In this document: positions 60,803-64,000 of the stretch, in pieces
How positions within the stretch are numbered: the first letter of the stretch is position 1
Layout: each line of letters opens with the position of its first letter
NCBI RefSeq assembly: GCF_000418325.1
Contig: NC_021658.1
Span: forward strand, 8,508,001-8,572,000
Direction of reading: 5' to 3'
DNA length: 64,000 nt
From: Sorangium cellulosum So0157-2
Lineage (GTDB): Bacteria; Myxococcota_A; Polyangia; Polyangiales; Polyangiaceae
Program-made: the position numbers and the translations under genes
Notes under the pieces: model-generated
Databases searched by the model: none
Seen by the model: the letters and a program-made list of their open reading frames with translations, nothing else
Told to the model about the DNA's origin: nothing

Positions 60803-63173
60803 ACTCTCCTCCAGCGAACGCCCGTCTCCGCCCGACCAGGCGCCCCGCGGGCCCGGCGCCCCGCAGCTCGACGACGGCACGTTTCGCCTGCTCATCGACG
60901 CGGCGCCCGACGCGATGGTGGTCGTCGATGAGCAGGGGCGCATCGCGTTCGTCAACGTCCAGGCCGAGCGGATGTTCGGCTATGCGCGCGGCGAGCTCGT
61001 CGGGCAGGCGATCGAGATCCTGCTCCCGGAGCGGTTCCGGCGGGCGCACGTCGGGAACCGCTCGGCCTTCATCGCCTCGCCCAAGGCGCGCCCGATGGGA
61101 TCGGGGCTGGAGCTGTTCGGTCGCCGGAGGGACGGCGGCGAGTTCCCGGTCGAGATCAGCCTCAGCCCGCTGGCGACCGAGCGGGGCACGCTCGTCTCGA
61201 GCGCCATCCGCGACATCAGCGAGCGCAAGCGGGTCGAGCTCGCAATGCAGCGGCTGGCCGCGATCGTCGACTCCTCGGAGGACGCCGTCATCGGCGAGGC
61301 GCTCGACGGGCGCATCGCCAGCTGGAACCGGGGCGCGGAGAGGATCTTCGGTTACTCCGCCGACGAGATGATCGGCAAGCCCCTCACCGCGCTCGCCCCG
61401 CCGGGGCGGGAGGACGAGGTGCTGCGGATGCTCGATCGGCTCAAGCGGGGCGAGCACATCGAGCACTTCGAGACGGTGCGCCGGCGCAAGGACGGCCGGG
61501 ACATCGACGTCTCGATCACCCTGTCCCCGATCTACGGCGCCCAGGGCAAGATCGTGGGCACCTCGAAGGTGGCCCGCGACATCAGCGAGCGAAAGCGCCT
61601 GGAGGCCGAGGCGAAGCGCACCGGCGACCTCCTGCGGAGCGCGGTGGAGAGCATCCAGGGCGCGTTCGCCGTGTTCGACGCGCAGGATCGGCTCGCGCTC
61701 TGCAACAGCGCGTACCGGCACTGGCTCGGCGCGCGGGTGAGCGGGCCCGTCATCGGGCGGAGCTATGGGGAGATCCTCGACGAGAGCCTCGCCGCGGGGC
61801 TGTTCGCCCTCGGCGGCGAGGCTCCGGACGCCTTCCGCGCGAGGATGCTCGCCTACCACGCGGAGCCGAGCGGCACGCTGGATCTCTGCACGAGCGACGG
61901 GCGCAGCCTGCGCGCGACCGAGCGACGCACGGCCGAGGGCGGGACCGTGTCCACCCTCTGGGACATGACCGGCGACGTGCAGCGCGAGGAGGAGCTGCGC
62001 AAGGCGCGGGCCCTCGCCGAGGCGGCCAGCTCCGCGAAGAGCGAGTTCCTCGCCTCGATGAGCCACGAGCTCCGCACGCCGCTCAACGCGATCCTCGGCT
62101 TCGCGCAGCTCCTCCAACGCGATCGGAAGACGCCGCTCACCGATCGCCAGAAGGAGCGGATCGAGCATGTCCTGAAGGGCGGCGAGCACCTGCTCAAGCT
62201 GATCGACGACATCCTGGACCTCTCGCGCATCGAGGCCGGCCGCGTCACGGTGTCCATCGAGCCGGTGAACGTCCCCGAGGTGCTGGCCGAGGTGAAGACG
62301 ACGCTCGACCCGATGGCCCAGCGCGCCGGCATCGAGATCGCCCTCGCGCCCGTCCCCACGGAGCTCCCGAAGATCACCGCGGATCGCACCCGCTTCGCGC
62401 AGATCCTCATGAACTACGGCTCGAACGCGATCAAGTACGGCCGGCGGGGGGGCCGCGCCACGATCGCGGTGTCGATGCCGGAGGACGGCGTCGTGCGGAT
62501 CTGCGTGGTGGACAACGGCATCGGCATCCCTCGCGAGCAGCACGCGAAGATCTTCCAGCCCTTCCAGCGCGCCGGCCAGGAGACGGGGCCGATCGAGGGG
62601 ACCGGGATCGGCCTCGCCATCACCAAGCGGCTCGCGGAGCTCATGGGCGGCGGCGTCGGCTTCAGCAGCGTGCCGGGCGAAGGGTCCCAGTTCTGGATCG
62701 AGCTCCCGGCGCACGAGGAGCCGCCGGTGGTCGCCGCCGCGGTGCAGGCGGACGCGCGCCTGGAGGCGTCGCCGCTCGCCGGGCCCGGCGGCGTCCGCCA
62801 TTCGGTCCTCTACGTCGAGGACAACCCGTCGAACATCGCGTTCATGGAGGAGCTGATCTCCGAGTTCGAGCGCGTCCACCTGATCACCGCGCCGAACGCC
62901 GAGATCGGCATCGAGCTGGTGCGGTCGCGGCGGCCCGAGGTCGTCATCATGGACATCAACCTCCCCGGGATGAGCGGCTACGAGGCCATGCGCAGGCTCG
63001 AGGAGTGGCCGGAGACGCGCGACATCCCCGTGATCGCGCTCAGCGCGGCGGCGATGCCCCGGGACACGCGCCGCGCCGAGCAGGCCGGGTTCTACCGCTA
63101 CCTGACCAAGCCGGTGAGGGTCGACGAGCTGACGGCCGTCCTCGAGGAGCTCCTCGTCCCCGGGGCGCGCTGA
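60792..63173 (+). CDS. PAS-histidine kinase-receiver hybrid
   Basis: 793 residues without a membrane segment. Three PAS regions: LLIDAAPDAMVVVDEQGRIA with RDISERKRVE at its end, AIVDSSEDAVIGEALDGRIA with RDISERKRLE, and VESIQGAFAVFDAQDRLALC. HisKA follows with FLASMSHELRTPLNAILGF, HATPase_c with MNYGSNAIKY, DNGIGIPREQ and GTGIGLAITKRL, and a C-terminal receiver with VLYVEDNPSNIAFMEELI, EVVIMDINLPGMSG and LTKPVR. It can autophosphorylate and pass phosphate to its own receiver; the output partner could be the receiver-cyclase or the receiver-kinase next door. It converges with the following hydrolase gene, 13 bp apart. Confidence 0.93.
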   Translation: MTHELSSSERPSPPDQAPRGPGAPQLDDGTFRLLIDAAPDAMVVVDEQGRIAFVNVQAERMFGYARGELVGQAIEILLPERFRRAHVGNRSAFIASPKARPMGSGLELFGRRRDGGEFPVEISLSPLATERGTLVSSAIRDISERKRVELAMQRLAAIVDSSEDAVIGEALDGRIASWNRGAERIFGYSADEMIGKPLTALAPPGREDEVLRMLDRLKRGEHIEHFETVRRRKDGRDIDVSITLSPIYGAQGKIVGTSKVARDISERKRLEAEAKRTGDLLRSAVESIQGAFAVFDAQDRLALCNSAYRHWLGARVSGPVIGRSYGEILDESLAAGLFALGGEAPDAFRARMLAYHAEPSGTLDLCTSDGRSLRATERRTAEGGTVSTLWDMTGDVQREEELRKARALAEAASSAKSEFLASMSHELRTPLNAILGFAQLLQRDRKTPLTDRQKERIEHVLKGGEHLLKLIDDILDLSRIEAGRVTVSIEPVNVPEVLAEVKTTLDPMAQRAGIEIALAPVPTELPKITADRTRFAQILMNYGSNAIKYGRRGGRATIAVSMPEDGVVRICVVDNGIGIPREQHAKIFQPFQRAGQETGPIEGTGIGLAITKRLAELMGGGVGFSSVPGEGSQFWIELPAHEEPPVVAAAVQADARLEASPLAGPGGVRHSVLYVEDNPSNIAFMEELISEFERVHLITAPNAEIGIELVRSRRPEVVIMDINLPGMSGYEAMRRLEEWPETRDIPVIALSAAAMPRDTRRAEQAGFYRYLTKPVRVDELTAVLEELLVPGAR

Positions 63174-63186
63174 CGGCGGCCGGCGC

Positions 63187-64000
63187 CTATTTCAGGAACG
63201 CGTCCCGGAGGTGCTTGTTCACGTACGCCGGCTTCTCCCGCATCAAGAAGTGCCCGCCATCCTGCACGTAATGCATCGTGTAGCGGCTGTACCAGGGCGT
63301 GACGAGGTCGGTCCAGACGGAGGGGACCACCGGATCCCCCATGCCTTGCAGGAACGTCACGCGGCAGTCGGAGATGGTCCGGTCGAGCGGGGTCCAGGGC
63401 TGGCTCGTGATGGACAGGTTGGCGCGATAGAAGTTGAAGCCGCCGTGGATGTTGCCGGGCTTCATGAAGTTGTCGACGTAGATCTCCAGCTCTTCCCCGT
63501 GGAAGAGGCCCTTGTCGTGCGACCAGTGGTTCAGGAAGTGACGGAAGTAGGTGCGGCACGCGTCGCGGCTCGAGCCGACCAGCTCGACGGCCATGTCCAG
63601 CTGGTGGAACTGCGAGTACCACGACTCGGGGAAGTGGCCGGGGCTCAGGTATCGCCCCTCGAACCCCGGCGTGATGGGGTTGATGATCGCGGCCTGGATC
63701 ACCTTGTCGCGGTGCTTGCGCACGAATTTGTGCAGGACGAGCGCGGAGTAGTCGTGGCCCGCGAGGAGCGCCTGCTCGATGCCGAGGTGGTCGAGCAGCT
63801 GGGCGATGTCCTCCACGACGCGATCGAGGTGGAAGAGATCGACGCGCGAGAGATCGGGCTTCTCGGAGTCGCCGTAACCCCGCATGTCGGGCACGATGAC
63901 GTCGAAGCTCTCGGCCAGGGGGCCGATGTTCTTGTGCCACTCCCACCAGAAGCCCGGCCAGCCGTGGAGCAGGATGAGCGGCCTCCCGCGCCCCTCGCGC
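63187..64000 (-). CDS. epoxide-hydrolase-like alpha/beta hydrolase (5' end beyond window)
   Basis: The visible 270 codons include the HGXP oxyanion motif as ILLHGWPGFWWEWH near 63930, VIVPDMRGYGDSEKPD, an Asp nucleophile in AGHDYSALVLHKF, and a C-terminal VQDGGHFLMREKPAYV with the catalytic His. An Asp nucleophile with HGWPGFWWEW is the pattern of soluble epoxide hydrolases and related dehalogenases. The cap region holds PGFEGRYLSPGHFPESWYSQ. The start lies right of the window. The gene ends 13 bp from the convergent PAS kinase gene. Confidence 0.9.
   Translation of the reverse strand, partial: REGRGRPLILLHGWPGFWWEWHKNIGPLAESFDVIVPDMRGYGDSEKPDLSRVDLFHLDRVVEDIAQLLDHLGIEQALLAGHDYSALVLHKFVRKHRDKVIQAAIINPITPGFEGRYLSPGHFPESWYSQFHQLDMAVELVGSSRDACRTYFRHFLNHWSHDKGLFHGEELEIYVDNFMKPGNIHGGFNFYRANLSITSQPWTPLDRTISDCRVTFLQGMGDPVVPSVWTDLVTPWYSRYTMHYVQDGGHFLMREKPAYVNKHLRDAFLK

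Overview
This window is a high-GC, large-genome deltaproteobacterial chromosome segment, most likely from a myxobacterium of the Sorangium/Polyangium type. The signs are strongly GC-biased third codon positions, Gly-rich linkers after lipoprotein cysteines, a 1.8-kaa DUF4215 disulfide-repeat protein with a fibro-slime domain, several Hanks-type Ser/Thr kinases, FHA-sigma54 activators, hybrid histidine kinases, and a kinase/cyclase fusion of the type found beside thiazole/oxazole-modified microcin (TOMM) genes. No rRNA, tRNA, CRISPR array or transposase was seen.

Layout. 1-3.8 kb: the edge of a DUF2169 gene, then a minus-strand block of P450, 3Fe-4S ferredoxin, TetR regulator and alpha/beta hydrolase. 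3.8-14.2 kb: a small Cys-rich lipoprotein and a giant M23-headed surface-type protein that share a duplicated, hairpin-containing 5' region. 14.4-21.2 kb: one 2269-aa STAND protein (TPR, nucleoside-phosphorylase-like domain, NACHT, pentapeptide repeats, 18 WD40 repeats with nearly identical DNA units). 21.9-26.9 kb: a secreted propeller protein, an FHA-sigma54 activator and a convergent Ser/Thr kinase.

27.0-32.2 kb: a minus-strand gene set with the hallmarks of an unrecognised RiPP cluster. A 48-aa precursor-like peptide ends in three GCIS repeats and has a near-consensus promoter and a strong hairpin after its stop. It is followed by an adenylate-forming enzyme, a GRDP-like protein, an MFS transporter (the last three translationally coupled) and a Baeyer-Villiger-type monooxygenase. 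32.5-46.1 kb: lipoproteins (one broken by a 251-bp tandem duplication), a PPOX-family protein, a VOC/glyoxalase protein, a truncated response regulator overlapping a histidine kinase, the DUF4215 giant, a membrane protein and a substrate-binding lipoprotein.

46.8-55.4 kb: a TOMM cluster: kinase/cyclase/AAA fusion, NHLP-like precursor without any Cys, PhyH-family dioxygenase, SAM methyltransferase and a fused E1-like/YcaO cyclodehydratase. No FMN dehydrogenase, peptidase or exporter is visible. 55.4-63.2 kb: a run of same-strand signalling genes (FHA-GAF histidine kinase, an APH-fold phosphotransferase, receiver-adenylate cyclase, receiver-histidine kinase, PAS-histidine kinase-receiver) that follow the TOMM genes closely. 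The window closes with the 3' part of an epoxide-hydrolase-like gene.

The two RiPP-type loci are the most promising new biology. The GCIS peptide and its enzymes are the best candidate for an undescribed system. All functional statements come from reading motifs by eye; no database search was run.
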